Positions 6,281 through 12,619 of a DNA stretch of 12,619 nucleotides are shown one piece after another; within the stretch, counting starts at the first letter, position 1; the number at the start of each line of letters is the position of its first letter. Location of the stretch: contig JBLHRR010000160.1 in assembly GCA_047626155.1 (NCBI GenBank), positions 1 to 12,619 of the forward strand, given 5' to 3'. Made by a program: the position numbers and the translations under genes. Below the pieces are notes generated by a model, which saw nothing but the letters and a program-made list of their open reading frames with translations, ran no database searches and had not been told where the DNA came from. Origin of the DNA: CALGLS01 sp047626155. GTDB taxonomy: Bacteria > Bacteroidota > Bacteroidia > Chitinophagales > Saprospiraceae.

Positions 6281-6844
6281 ATGGTCAACGAGACTTATTT
6301 TACTACTTTTCCACTTTTAGAAACTGAACGGCTAGTATTAAGAGCTGCGACGCTCGAAGATGCAGCTGCGCTCCAAAGCATTAGGACTAACCCGGAGGTA
6401 ATGCAATATATGGACACCTTTTATCATGATGCCCTGCAGGTCTCTAAAGATTTTATAACATACAACATAGAAGGCTTCGCTAACAAAAAAGTTATCTACT
6501 GGATGATCGAGGAAAAAGTCAGCGGCAAAACCATTGGAGATTTTTCATTTTGGAAAATAGATTCAAAACATCACAGATCTGAAATTGGCTACACTCTAGA
6601 CCCAAACTATTGGGGTAAAGGTTATATGAAAGAAGCGATGCTTCGATTATTTTCCTTTGGTTTTAAAGACTTCAACCTCCACAGCTTTGAGGCGAATATC
6701 AACCCTAAAAACGATAAATCTAAAGGCATACTCATCAAACTTGGGTTTCAGAAAGAGGCTTATTTTAGAGAAAACTTTTTTTACAATGGCGAATATCTAG
6801 ACAGTGAAATCTACTGTTTGCTAGAGAAAGATTTTATTACTTAA
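6281..6844 (+). CDS. GNAT N-acetyltransferase, RimJ/RimL type
   Basis: The 187-residue protein has the usual length and order of the RimJ/RimL branch of GNAT acetyltransferases, cytoplasmic enzymes moving an acetyl group from acetyl-CoA to an amine. LLETERLVLRAATLEDAAAL (12-31) is the typical first strand and helix. IGDFSFWKID (85-94) and SEIGYTLDPNYWGKGYMKEA (100-119) form the central beta-strand and the acetyl-CoA pyrophosphate loop, here WGKGY. ANINPKNDKSKGILIKLGF (138-156) is the usual motif B, with Asn141 and the KLGF turn, and YFRENFFYNGEYLDSEIYCL closes the fold. ATG 6281 places the conserved ETERL segment at the expected distance from the N-terminus. The acceptor cannot be predicted; ribosomal protein N-termini, antibiotics or small amines are all known in this branch. 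It is followed by a convergent amidase gene. Confidence 0.9.
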   Translation: MVNETYFTTFPLLETERLVLRAATLEDAAALQSIRTNPEVMQYMDTFYHDALQVSKDFITYNIEGFANKKVIYWMIEEKVSGKTIGDFSFWKIDSKHHRSEIGYTLDPNYWGKGYMKEAMLRLFSFGFKDFNLHSFEANINPKNDKSKGILIKLGFQKEAYFRENFFYNGEYLDSEIYCLLEKDFIT

Positions 6845-6858
6845 TAAACTATACATGG

Positions 6859-6940
6859 TTTCTGGGTGATAGGTTCCGGGTTTTGGGACTTCCATCTTTC
6901 CTTATGTAACAATTCGATTGCACGAATAAACGATTAAACA
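6859..6940 (-). repeat. Degenerate dispersed intergenic repeat, copy B
   Basis: Read on the minus strand this holds, in order, AATCGTTTATTCGTGCAA (6935-6918), AGGAAAGA (about 6902-6895) and CCCGGAACCTATCACCC (6880-6864), matching the three blocks of copy A near 2674-2753 in the opposite orientation. A 9-nt insertion after the first block of copy A accounts for most of the length difference. It occupies the convergent gap between the GNAT and amidase genes; I see no strong terminator hairpin here. Confidence 0.6.
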
Positions 6941-6989
6941 CATAACTAATAAAGGTTTTCAATTCTTATTCTTACCCTCTACCTACCGA

Positions 6990-7583
6990 TTAGAATAATT
7001 GATTTTGAACTTTTAAAATTGCGGTAACGTGATAATTCACGATTCTTGATCGCCCTTCGCGAGTCATGAGCACATTATCAAACTCTTCACGATTATCCAT
7101 AAAAAAACTTTCGGTTAAAATCGCGGGCATTATTGTTTTGGTAAGTACATAGAATCTCCTCTCTTTATCCAAATCACCATCGCTAAAATCGGCCCTAAGT
7201 CTTCTGTTTGGAAACTCTCTTTGGTACTCTGCTCCAAAAATGGTAGCAACAGCATCGCTCTTCGTATTTCCTGGCGAGGTAAATATTTCGCTCCCTACAC
7301 CTCCTCCAGCATTGCTGTGAATACTCAAATAGAAGCATTTACTTGGAGGATATTTATTTGCTCTTTTTACACGTGTTTCAAGACGTACATCCCAATATTC
7401 CGGTGCAATATTTACATAAGCAATTTTAAGAGCAGTTAGTTTTTCGATTATCCCATTTACAATGGCGCGATTAAACTCCCCTTCATAAATAATATTTCCA
7501 TTACCCCAATCTTTTCTTTTTCCAGGTGTTTGGTATTCTCCATTTATAAGGCCTCCGTGACCATTGTCTAATAATACAATCAT
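6990..7583 (-). CDS. N-acetylmuramoyl-L-alanine amidase (Amidase_3), no signal peptide
   Basis: The 197-residue protein consists of a single zinc amidase domain that cleaves the bond between muramic acid and the stem peptide of peptidoglycan. MIVLLDNGHGG carries the first zinc ligand (His9); YEGEFNRAI holds the second (Glu34 or Glu36); YLSIHSNAGGG carries His89; and PAILTESFFMDN carries the catalytic glutamate (Glu158). RRLRADFSDGDLDKERRFY is typical of the short, phage-like amidases of Bacteroidota. The protein starts directly at the first beta-strand with no signal peptide and no cell-wall-binding or SPOR domain, unlike housekeeping AmiC-type enzymes. It could therefore be an endolysin-like relic, an exported effector or an enzyme released by lysis. 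No phage genes flank it. ATG 7583 is the only sensible start. It diverges from the ABC transporter across 211 nt of AT-rich DNA with no recognisable promoter. Confidence 0.9.
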   Translation of the reverse strand: MIVLLDNGHGGLINGEYQTPGKRKDWGNGNIIYEGEFNRAIVNGIIEKLTALKIAYVNIAPEYWDVRLETRVKRANKYPPSKCFYLSIHSNAGGGVGSEIFTSPGNTKSDAVATIFGAEYQREFPNRRLRADFSDGDLDKERRFYVLTKTIMPAILTESFFMDNREEFDNVLMTREGRSRIVNYHVTAILKVQNQLF

Positions 7584-7794
7584 GATCTAATATTTTTTAG
7601 TTAATTACTCAATAAAATATCGTTCAGATTCATTGAATTTATTTTGTAAAAACCTAAATTTAAGTAATTTAAAACAAAAATAAAACAGGAGAAACCCTGA
7701 GTTTTTAGTTGCTAACTGAAAAATACTCCCTCCTTTTGAGTAACTCTTTTTCAAATTGCCCGTCTCATGTATAACAACTATCAAATACATAACC

Positions 7795-8691
7795 ATGGAG
7801 ATTTCAATCAATTCACTTTCAAAAAAATACAAGGGAAATAAATTCGGATTAAAAAGAATAAACCTAGAATTGAAAAATGGGGTTGTAGGACTCATTGGCC
7901 CGAATGGGGCAGGAAAGTCAACATTAATGAGAATTTTGGCCACTATTTCTAGACCTTCGGAAGGGAATGTGCTATTGAATGGTGTTGATATTGTTAAATC
8001 ACCTGAAAGTGTACGAAGTCAACTGGGGTACCTCCCTCAAGATTTTGGCGTGTACGACAATCTTTCCGCCGTAGAATTTCTTGAATATATAGCCGCCATT
8101 AAAGGGTTTAGTGGCAAAGAAATGAAGATTCGAATCAGAGCACTTCTTGAAGAACTCAATTTGGGTTCAGTGCAAAATAGAGCCATTGGAACCTATTCAG
8201 GAGGTATGAAACAACGCGTTGGGATTGCCCAGGTATTACTCGGCGACCCAAAACTAATTATACTTGATGAGCCAACTGTTGGACTAGATCCAGAAGAACG
8301 GGTTCGGTTTAGAAACTTACTTACTGATCTCTCCGGAGAACGGATCATTATTCTCTCCTCGCATATTGTTTCGGATATAGAAACCATTGCCAACGATATT
8401 GTAATTATGCGTGATGGCGAAATATTAGCGCATGATACGCCCGATATAATTATTAGTAGCGTCGAGAACAAGACTTATGAAGCGATGATTCCAAGTGATG
8501 CGTTCGATGATTTCCGAAAGAACTATCTGGTAAGTAATTCGATGAGAAAAGCAGATGGCTGGTTGGTTCGTTTTGTATTGAACAGCGAAAAGCACCTCCC
8601 TGCCTTTGTAACTCAATCCATTCAAGGAACCTTAGAAGATGCCTATTTGCATTGTATTGATATTTCTAAAAAAGAAACTCAATATGTCTAA
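7795..8691 (+). CDS. ABC transporter ATP-binding protein
   Basis: The 298-residue protein is a cytoplasmic ABC ATPase. It shows Walker A GPNGAGKST (35-43), Q-loop GYLPQDFGVYDN (Gln82), signature YSGGMKQRVGIAQ (134-146), Walker B KLIILDEP (153-160), D-loop GLDP, and switch His190 in LSSHIVSDIE. Residues after about 220 form a C-terminal extension (SVENKTYEAMIPSDAF onward) like that of multidrug or export-type ATPases of the CcmA class. ATG 7795 is chosen because the conserved fold begins there; the frame extends upstream only to a TTG at 7756, with residues that do not fit the family. It overlaps the permease gene by 8 nt (ATGTCTAA), so the two are translationally coupled and presumably form one exporter. 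The substrate is unknown. The upstream 211 nt show no clear promoter motif. Confidence 0.95.
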   Translation: MEISINSLSKKYKGNKFGLKRINLELKNGVVGLIGPNGAGKSTLMRILATISRPSEGNVLLNGVDIVKSPESVRSQLGYLPQDFGVYDNLSAVEFLEYIAAIKGFSGKEMKIRIRALLEELNLGSVQNRAIGTYSGGMKQRVGIAQVLLGDPKLIILDEPTVGLDPEERVRFRNLLTDLSGERIIILSSHIVSDIETIANDIVIMRDGEILAHDTPDIIISSVENKTYEAMIPSDAFDDFRKNYLVSNSMRKADGWLVRFVLNSEKHLPAFVTQSIQGTLEDAYLHCIDISKKETQYV

Positions 8692-10270
8692 TAACTACAC
8701 CCTAAATAGCATTTACCATATTGCAAAGGCAGATTTTTTACAGCGTATACGTAGCAATAATTTCCTAATTGCCATTGGCGTATGTATATTCTTAATCTAT
8801 TCATTTGTCCCAGAAATTGGTGCTTCATATTCGATTCTTACGTTAGGTAATTACCGAGGGCTTTACAATTCAGCTTGGATTGGTGGAATGGTTGCCAATT
8901 GCATTCCGTTTTTCGCGCTTATCGGATTTTATGTGGTAAATTATGCCGTACAAAGAGATTATGATACTGGCGTTGGTCAAATAATAGCCACCACTCGAAT
9001 TACCAGAATTCAATACCTTTTTGGGAAACTGAGCAGTAATTTCGCTGTGCTATTTTTTATGTTGTTGGTTATTGCCGTAATGACTGTGGTTATGTTTTAC
9101 GTAAGAGGTGAAACCACAAAGCTTGAACTAGACAAATTGCTAATCCCTTTAATGGTCTTAGGCATTCCTGCCATGTTTATTGTTTCGGCTATTGCCGTGT
9201 TTATGGATTCAATCACAAGTTTAGGAAGAGGCGCTATTAATGTGCTCTATTTTTTTCTTTTTGTTGCCTTTGTAGGCGGCAGCATAGTGAACCCCTATTT
9301 GGATGTGTTTAGTGTCAGTACTGCAATGGCAGACATCAGCAAATCCTTGGCCGTGATACATCCAGACTGGAATGGCAACTCCGGATCTGGATTAATCATT
9401 AGAGAATTGCCAGCTCAAATCTCCGTTTTTGAATGGGAAGGAATGCATTGGGATTTATCAATTATTGGTCCGCGCCTATTTTTTATGGGTAGCTCCGCCA
9501 TTCTAGTCCTTTTAGCAGCTCTTGGCTTTAATCGCTTCGACACCACAAAAATTAGAAAACAGAAAACTAGGAAGACCAAATTCTTCGGAAAGAAAGACTC
9601 GGCAATAGAAACGAATTATATTCCTTCAGGAATAAAATTAAAAGATGCGGTACTGCCTAAAAGTCGGTTTAGTTTTTTCCCACTGCTGAAGGCTGAACTA
9701 AAAATGATGCTCAAAGGAAATACGGACCTATGGAAATTATTTACAGTGGTCTTTTTTATCCTTTCAGCTTTTACACCATTGAGTTTTGCCTATATAGTTG
9801 CACTTCCGTTATTGTGGTTCTTTCAAACCTTGCTCCTATCTAAATTGGGATCGAGAGAAATCACTAACCGTTGTGATGAATATATTTTCTCATTTCCACA
9901 CCCACTTTTACGTCAATTGCCAGCAACATTAACTGCCTCTACCCTATATATGAGCATCGTTGCCTTACCAGTGATAATACGTTTAGTAATTCTGGGGGAT
10001 TTTTATGGAGTGGTCGCCGTGCTAGTCGGCGCGCTTTTTATTCCTGTTACTGCAATCACATTTGGTATAGTGACTAAGGGCTCAAAACTCTTTGAAGTAT
10101 TATTTGCGATGACGATATACGCCAGTTTCAACGGAATTCCTTTCTTAGATCTTATTGGCTCTATAGAGGCCTCTCGTGAATTGGGGATGGCGTATTATTT
10201 CTTCGGCTCTAGTTTAGGATTAATTGTCCTTGCATTTATAATGAGAAAGAGACATCTTAAAAGTATGTAG
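8684..10270 (+). CDS. ABC-2-type transporter permease, large form
   Basis: The 528-residue protein is very hydrophobic, with about eleven or twelve membrane segments in two halves. The first lie near 27-44, 68-88, 118-140, 152-174, 186-204 and 264-282; then comes a basic cytoplasmic linker (about 284-345, including RKQKTRKTKFFGKK); then a second set lies near 351-388, 416-436, 439-461, 467-485 and 503-520. The VVNYAVQRDYDTGVGQIIATT stretch after the second segment resembles the coupling region of ABC-2 export permeases. ATG 8684 overlaps the ATPase stop; an ATG 45 nt earlier would add residues inside the ATPase gene and a larger overlap, so it is less likely. The pair is sufficient for a homodimeric or two-half exporter. 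No accessory membrane fusion protein or outer membrane factor is encoded next to it. Substrate unknown. Confidence 0.88.
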   Translation: MSNNYTLNSIYHIAKADFLQRIRSNNFLIAIGVCIFLIYSFVPEIGASYSILTLGNYRGLYNSAWIGGMVANCIPFFALIGFYVVNYAVQRDYDTGVGQIIATTRITRIQYLFGKLSSNFAVLFFMLLVIAVMTVVMFYVRGETTKLELDKLLIPLMVLGIPAMFIVSAIAVFMDSITSLGRGAINVLYFFLFVAFVGGSIVNPYLDVFSVSTAMADISKSLAVIHPDWNGNSGSGLIIRELPAQISVFEWEGMHWDLSIIGPRLFFMGSSAILVLLAALGFNRFDTTKIRKQKTRKTKFFGKKDSAIETNYIPSGIKLKDAVLPKSRFSFFPLLKAELKMMLKGNTDLWKLFTVVFFILSAFTPLSFAYIVALPLLWFFQTLLLSKLGSREITNRCDEYIFSFPHPLLRQLPATLTASTLYMSIVALPVIIRLVILGDFYGVVAVLVGALFIPVTAITFGIVTKGSKLFEVLFAMTIYASFNGIPFLDLIGSIEASRELGMAYYFFGSSLGLIVLAFIMRKRHLKSM

Positions 10271-10299
10271 GTCTCTTATTTAAGACAAAAAACAGGAAA

Positions 10300-10413
10300 A
10301 ACCCCCTTTTATATTTTCATTTTATTTGGTAGATTTATTTTTTGAGTAACTATTGTGAAAACATTTGATTACATAACGAATACCTTAGAAAAGCCACTAC
10401 TTAAATGGGGGTT
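10300..10413. repeat. 12-bp near-perfect inverted repeat with 90-nt spacer (terminator-like arms)
   Basis: AACCCCCTTTTA (10300-10311) pairs with TAAATGGGGGTT (10402-10413) with one mismatch. The left arm and its flank (AACAGGAAAAACCCCCTT) closely resemble the left arm of the strong terminator at 10581-10622 (AACAGAAAAACCCCCTT). It may be a terminator whose arms were separated by inserted sequence, or a long-range structure around the start of the small frame at 10355. A chance match is possible. Confidence 0.3.
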
Positions 10414-10465
10414 AATCGTATGGGTTATGAGCATTCTACTTCTAAATTCCTATTTCTTGCTTTAA
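10355..10465 (+). CDS. Candidate 36-residue single-pass membrane peptide
   Basis: A GTG-initiated frame, too short for routine calling, lies in the 376-nt gap between the permease gene and the next convergent gene. It reads KTFDYITNTLEKPLLKWG and then LIVWVMSILLLNSYFLL, with stop TAA at 10463-10465. The soluble, charged N-terminal half followed by a clean hydrophobic segment running to the C-terminus is the layout of many small bacterial membrane proteins. TTTTTTGAG lies just upstream, but there is no clear Shine-Dalgarno site. It could accompany the ABC exporter 84 nt upstream or be independent. I do not recognise a family; the hydrophobic stretch may be chance in AT-rich DNA. The rest of the gap (10466-10580) shows nothing else I can name. 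Confidence 0.38.
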   Translation: MKTFDYITNTLEKPLLKWGLIVWVMSILLLNSYFLL

Positions 10466-10580
10466 TTTTTTGATAGCCACCCTTGACTGGCCGTCTATAC
10501 CACCACTAGTTTTTTGAGATAATTAAGAAATAGATTATTCTAGTTCTATAAGGCAATAATACCAATTAGCAGAAAACAGA

Positions 10581-10622
10581 AAAACCCCCTTCAATCCTAA
10601 TTTTCGGATTGAAGGGGGTTTT
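10581..10622 (-). terminator. Strong intrinsic terminator of the HYR-repeat gene
   Basis: AAAACCCCCTTCAATCC (10581-10597) and GGATTGAAGGGGGTTTT (10606-10622) form a perfect 17-bp stem with an 8-nt loop. On the minus strand it lies 24 nt after the stop codon at 10647 and runs into a T-rich tract (TTTTTCTGTTTTC). The symmetric A/T ends mean it may also stop plus-strand transcripts from the ABC operon. Confidence 0.92.
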
Positions 10623-10646
10623 AGCAAAATACTATCTAAAAAAGTA

Positions 10647-12619
10647 TTATTCTTTTAGTAGTTGCTTATAGATTCTCCCTTGCCCACTTCGAATCACTAC
10701 GGTATACACCGCCGCGTTTAGGTTAGACACATCAATGACTTTATCTACTCCCATGTTGGTAAGATCGATAGTTTGAATTAAGCGTCCTTCAATATCAAAG
10801 ATAACAGCACTATCTAAGTCGAGCGCCTGCGGATTAGAAAGCATCACATAATCCTGTGCAGGATTAGGATACAGAAAAATCGTTTCAAGGCTCACGTCAA
10901 TATCATTGATTCCAAGTACACTCTCTACAGTCAACTCGAAATTACAAGTTCCTACGTTTCCGTATTCATCTTCTGCCATCATGGTCACTGTATATACTCC
11001 ATCAGGTAATAATGCACCTGGCGCAGGGTCTTGAGAAAGAATTGTTAAAGGATCTGTACAGTTATCAACAGCTGTTGCTTCTCCTGTGGCGAAGTAATCT
11101 GGTACTTCATAGAACAAATTACTAGCACCTGGATCTACTGTAATGTCTGATGGACATATAACTACTGGCGCTAACAGATCTACTACAGTCACTACGGATG
11201 TACAAGTTGAAGAGTTACCATTGTTATCTACTACAAATACAGTAACAATCACCGGAGTTCCAATATCACTGCAATCGAAGTCTACCACACTAACAGCTGA
11301 ACTTAAAATACCACAACTATCTGTTGATGAATCAATAACATCTGCCGGAGTAAGCATTGCCGTACCATCAGCTCCTAATTCAAGGGTGAAATCCATACAA
11401 ACAATATCTGGTGATGTTACATCTTCAACCGTAACAACAGCGGTACAAGTAGATACGTTTCCGTTTACATCTGTTACTGTAAGGATCACTGTATTAGCAC
11501 CGACATTCGAACAATCGAAGGTATCGATGTCAAGGTCATAGGAAGCAATTCCGCAGGTATCTGTAGAACCACCGTCAACATCCGACCCTAGGATAGTTAC
11601 AGTACCCGTTGCATCAAGCTCAACTGTGATATCCATACAAACAGCCACTGGAGACGTAACATCTTCTACTGTTACCACAGCGATACAAGTAGAAACATTT
11701 CCGTTTACATCTGTTACTGTTAAGGTCACGTTGTTAGGGCCTACATCTGAACAATCGAAGGTGTCTATATCAATTGATGTAGTAGCTACACCACAGTTAT
11801 CTGTAGAGCCGCCATCAACATCACCTACTACAATCATTGCATCTCCAGCAGCATCTAGCTGAATGGTGATGTCTTGACAAACTGCCATTGGAAGCTCATT
11901 ATCAATAACCGTTATAGTGAAGCTACAAACTGATGTATTTCCATTTACATCGGTAGCCGTATATTCCACCACATTTGGACCAACAGCGAACTGACTCCCA
12001 CTTGGCAATCCACTAGTATGAACAATAGATACCACACCACACGCATCAATAGCGATCGGTGTTGCGTAAGTCACAATAGCAAAACATGCACCAGGATCTG
12101 TATTGACAGTTTTATCGACAGGACAAACAATTATTGGCGCAACAGTGTCTTCCACTGTTACCGTTGCTGTACAGGTCGAAGTATTTCCATTGACGTCTGT
12201 GACAGTAAGTGTGACGGTATTTGGTCCTACATCTGCACAGGTAAAGTCAGTCACATCAATTGTTGCACTTACAATTCCGCAGGCATCTGTACTACCGTTG
12301 TCAATATCGGCAACCGTGATACTCGCCATTCCGTTGGCATCTAATTGAACGGTGAACGGTGCAGCGCAATTTGCTATTGGCGCAACATTGTCTTCCACTG
12401 TTACAATCGTAGTACAAGTTGAAGTGTTTCCGTTTACATCAGTTACTGTTAGTGTAACTGTATTTGCTCCAACGTCGGCGCAGGTAAAGTCTGTTACATC
12501 AATTGTTGTACTTGCAATTCCGCAGGCATCTGTGCTACCGTTTTCAATATCTCCAACCGTGATGCTCGCCATTCCGTTGGCATCTAATTGAACGGTGAAC
12601 GGTGCAGCGCAATTTGCTA
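10647..12619 (-). CDS. T9SS-secreted HYR/Ig-like repeat protein, C-terminal part (5' end outside window)
   Basis: The visible 656 residues contain no genuine start; the reading frame is open to the window edge. Seven tandem domains of 80-82 residues are followed by a 90-residue C-terminal region. Five domains share the pattern VC-D-T-LDA-G, then STDxCG, D-F-C-DVG, TLTVTDVNGN and STCTAVVTVED. Two (11883-12128 and 10920-11159) are more typical HYR domains with TATDVNGN or AEDEYGN. The C-terminus has FLYPNPAQDYVML and ends VYTVVIRSGQGRIYKQLLKE, matching the type A sorting domain that directs proteins through the type IX secretion system to the surface or medium. Four cysteines recur per unit, suggesting disulfides in the extracellular protein. 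The likely role is a surface adhesin or the stalk of a larger enzyme or adhesin whose N-terminus lies beyond the window; no catalytic domain is visible. A strong terminator follows it. Confidence 0.93.
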   Translation of the reverse strand, partial: ANCAAPFTVQLDANGMASITVGDIENGSTDACGIASTTIDVTDFTCADVGANTVTLTVTDVNGNTSTCTTIVTVEDNVAPIANCAAPFTVQLDANGMASITVADIDNGSTDACGIVSATIDVTDFTCADVGPNTVTLTVTDVNGNTSTCTATVTVEDTVAPIIVCPVDKTVNTDPGACFAIVTYATPIAIDACGVVSIVHTSGLPSGSQFAVGPNVVEYTATDVNGNTSVCSFTITVIDNELPMAVCQDITIQLDAAGDAMIVVGDVDGGSTDNCGVATTSIDIDTFDCSDVGPNNVTLTVTDVNGNVSTCIAVVTVEDVTSPVAVCMDITVELDATGTVTILGSDVDGGSTDTCGIASYDLDIDTFDCSNVGANTVILTVTDVNGNVSTCTAVVTVEDVTSPDIVCMDFTLELGADGTAMLTPADVIDSSTDSCGILSSAVSVVDFDCSDIGTPVIVTVFVVDNNGNSSTCTSVVTVVDLLAPVVICPSDITVDPGASNLFYEVPDYFATGEATAVDNCTDPLTILSQDPAPGALLPDGVYTVTMMAEDEYGNVGTCNFELTVESVLGINDIDVSLETIFLYPNPAQDYVMLSNPQALDLDSAVIFDIEGRLIQTIDLTNMGVDKVIDVSNLNAAVYTVVIRSGQGRIYKQLLKE
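10920..12614 (-). repeat. Seven tandem Ig/HYR-like protein repeats of about 80 residues
   Basis: Unit boundaries, reading the minus strand and starting at the (V/I/N)C pair, are 12614-12372, 12371-12129, 12128-11883, 11882-11643, 11642-11403, 11402-11160 and 11159-10920. Units 1, 2, 4, 5 and 6 share one pattern, with Cys near residues 2, 30, 44 and 66. Units 3 and 7 belong to the classical HYR type. The array is incomplete because it runs past the right edge. Confidence 0.9.
12129..12614 (-). repeat. 243-bp tandem DNA repeat, two nearly identical copies
   Basis: Copies at 12372-12614 and 12129-12371 have an exact 243-bp period and share long identical runs; for example, a 40-nt block ending at the window edge (12580-12619) recurs at 12337-12376. 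Only about eight residues differ between the encoded units. This points to a recent duplication or ongoing homogenisation, and further copies may follow beyond the window. Confidence 0.88.

Noticed and set aside
7687..7706. CAGG-CCTG hairpin followed by Ts between the amidase and ABC genes
   Set aside because: The stem is four or five base pairs and lies between divergent starts, where no terminator is needed.
7756..7794. Upstream TTG start for the ABC ATPase
   Set aside because: The 13 extra residues do not resemble the family, and the conserved first strand begins at ATG 7795.
7605..7943. 112-residue minus-strand open frame opposite the ABC ATPase start
   Set aside because: It is the antisense of the Walker A region (reads PAPFGPMSPTTPF, the mirror of the ATP-binding loop) and has no family character of its own.
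8639..8683. ATG 8639 as the permease start
   Set aside because: It would overlap the ATPase gene by 53 nt and add an odd cysteine-containing leader; ATG 8684 in the ATGTCTAA junction is the standard coupled start.
12570..12572. ATG at 12572 as the start of the repeat protein
   Set aside because: It lies in the middle of a repeat unit (LDANGMAS), and the same Met occurs in the next unit; the frame stays open to the window edge.
11143..12591. Several plus-strand open frames rich in Thr, Val and Ser, opposite the repeat protein
   Set aside because: They are periodic because the repeats on the other strand are periodic and codon-biased; the repeat gene with its sorting domain is clearly the real one.

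Overview
The window looks like chromosomal DNA of a member of the Flavobacteriia (Bacteroidota). It is AT-rich with short intergenic gaps. Several starts lack a clear Shine-Dalgarno site, and a few sites resemble the Bacteroidota -7 promoter box (TAnnTTTG). The protein at the right edge ends in a type IX secretion (T9SS) sorting domain, which is specific to this phylum. I cannot name the species. No tRNA, rRNA, CRISPR array, insertion sequence or complete prophage is visible.

Left part (1-5651): two overlapping minus-strand genes encode a group II PLP-dependent amino acid decarboxylase and, downstream, an HI0933-type FAD oxidoreductase that runs off the left edge. Divergent from them is a 733-residue radical SAM protein with a cobalamin-binding-like N-terminal half and an unusually spaced cysteine triad (CX4CX2C). 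It meets a minus-strand cysteine dioxygenase tail to tail with 6 nt between the stop codons. The dioxygenase keeps the Cys and Tyr that form the thioether cofactor in animal enzymes. The divergent intergenic region (2561-2876) carries a degenerate, partly tandem dispersed repeat. It also holds a 21-codon open frame whose stop overlaps the TTG start of the radical SAM gene. Whether these four enzymes form a pathway is open. Hypotaurine synthesis is tempting, but the decarboxylase motifs look aromatic-decarboxylase-like.

Middle part (5652-7583): a small conserved-looking hypothetical protein, a GNAT acetyltransferase of the RimJ/RimL type, and a minus-strand N-acetylmuramoyl-L-alanine amidase without signal peptide. 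A decayed GC-rich palindrome lies before the GNAT gene. A second, inverted copy of the dispersed repeat lies between the GNAT and amidase genes.

Right part (7584-12619): a two-gene ABC exporter (ATPase plus large permease, overlapping by 8 nt) is followed by a 376-nt gap. That gap holds a possible 36-residue single-pass membrane peptide and a near-perfect 17-bp-stem intrinsic terminator. The terminator serves the last gene, read from the right: the C-terminal 656 residues of a large secreted protein made of about 80-residue, cysteine-rich Ig/HYR-like repeats capped by a T9SS type A domain. Its two outermost visible repeats are nearly identical at DNA level, and the array continues beyond the window.
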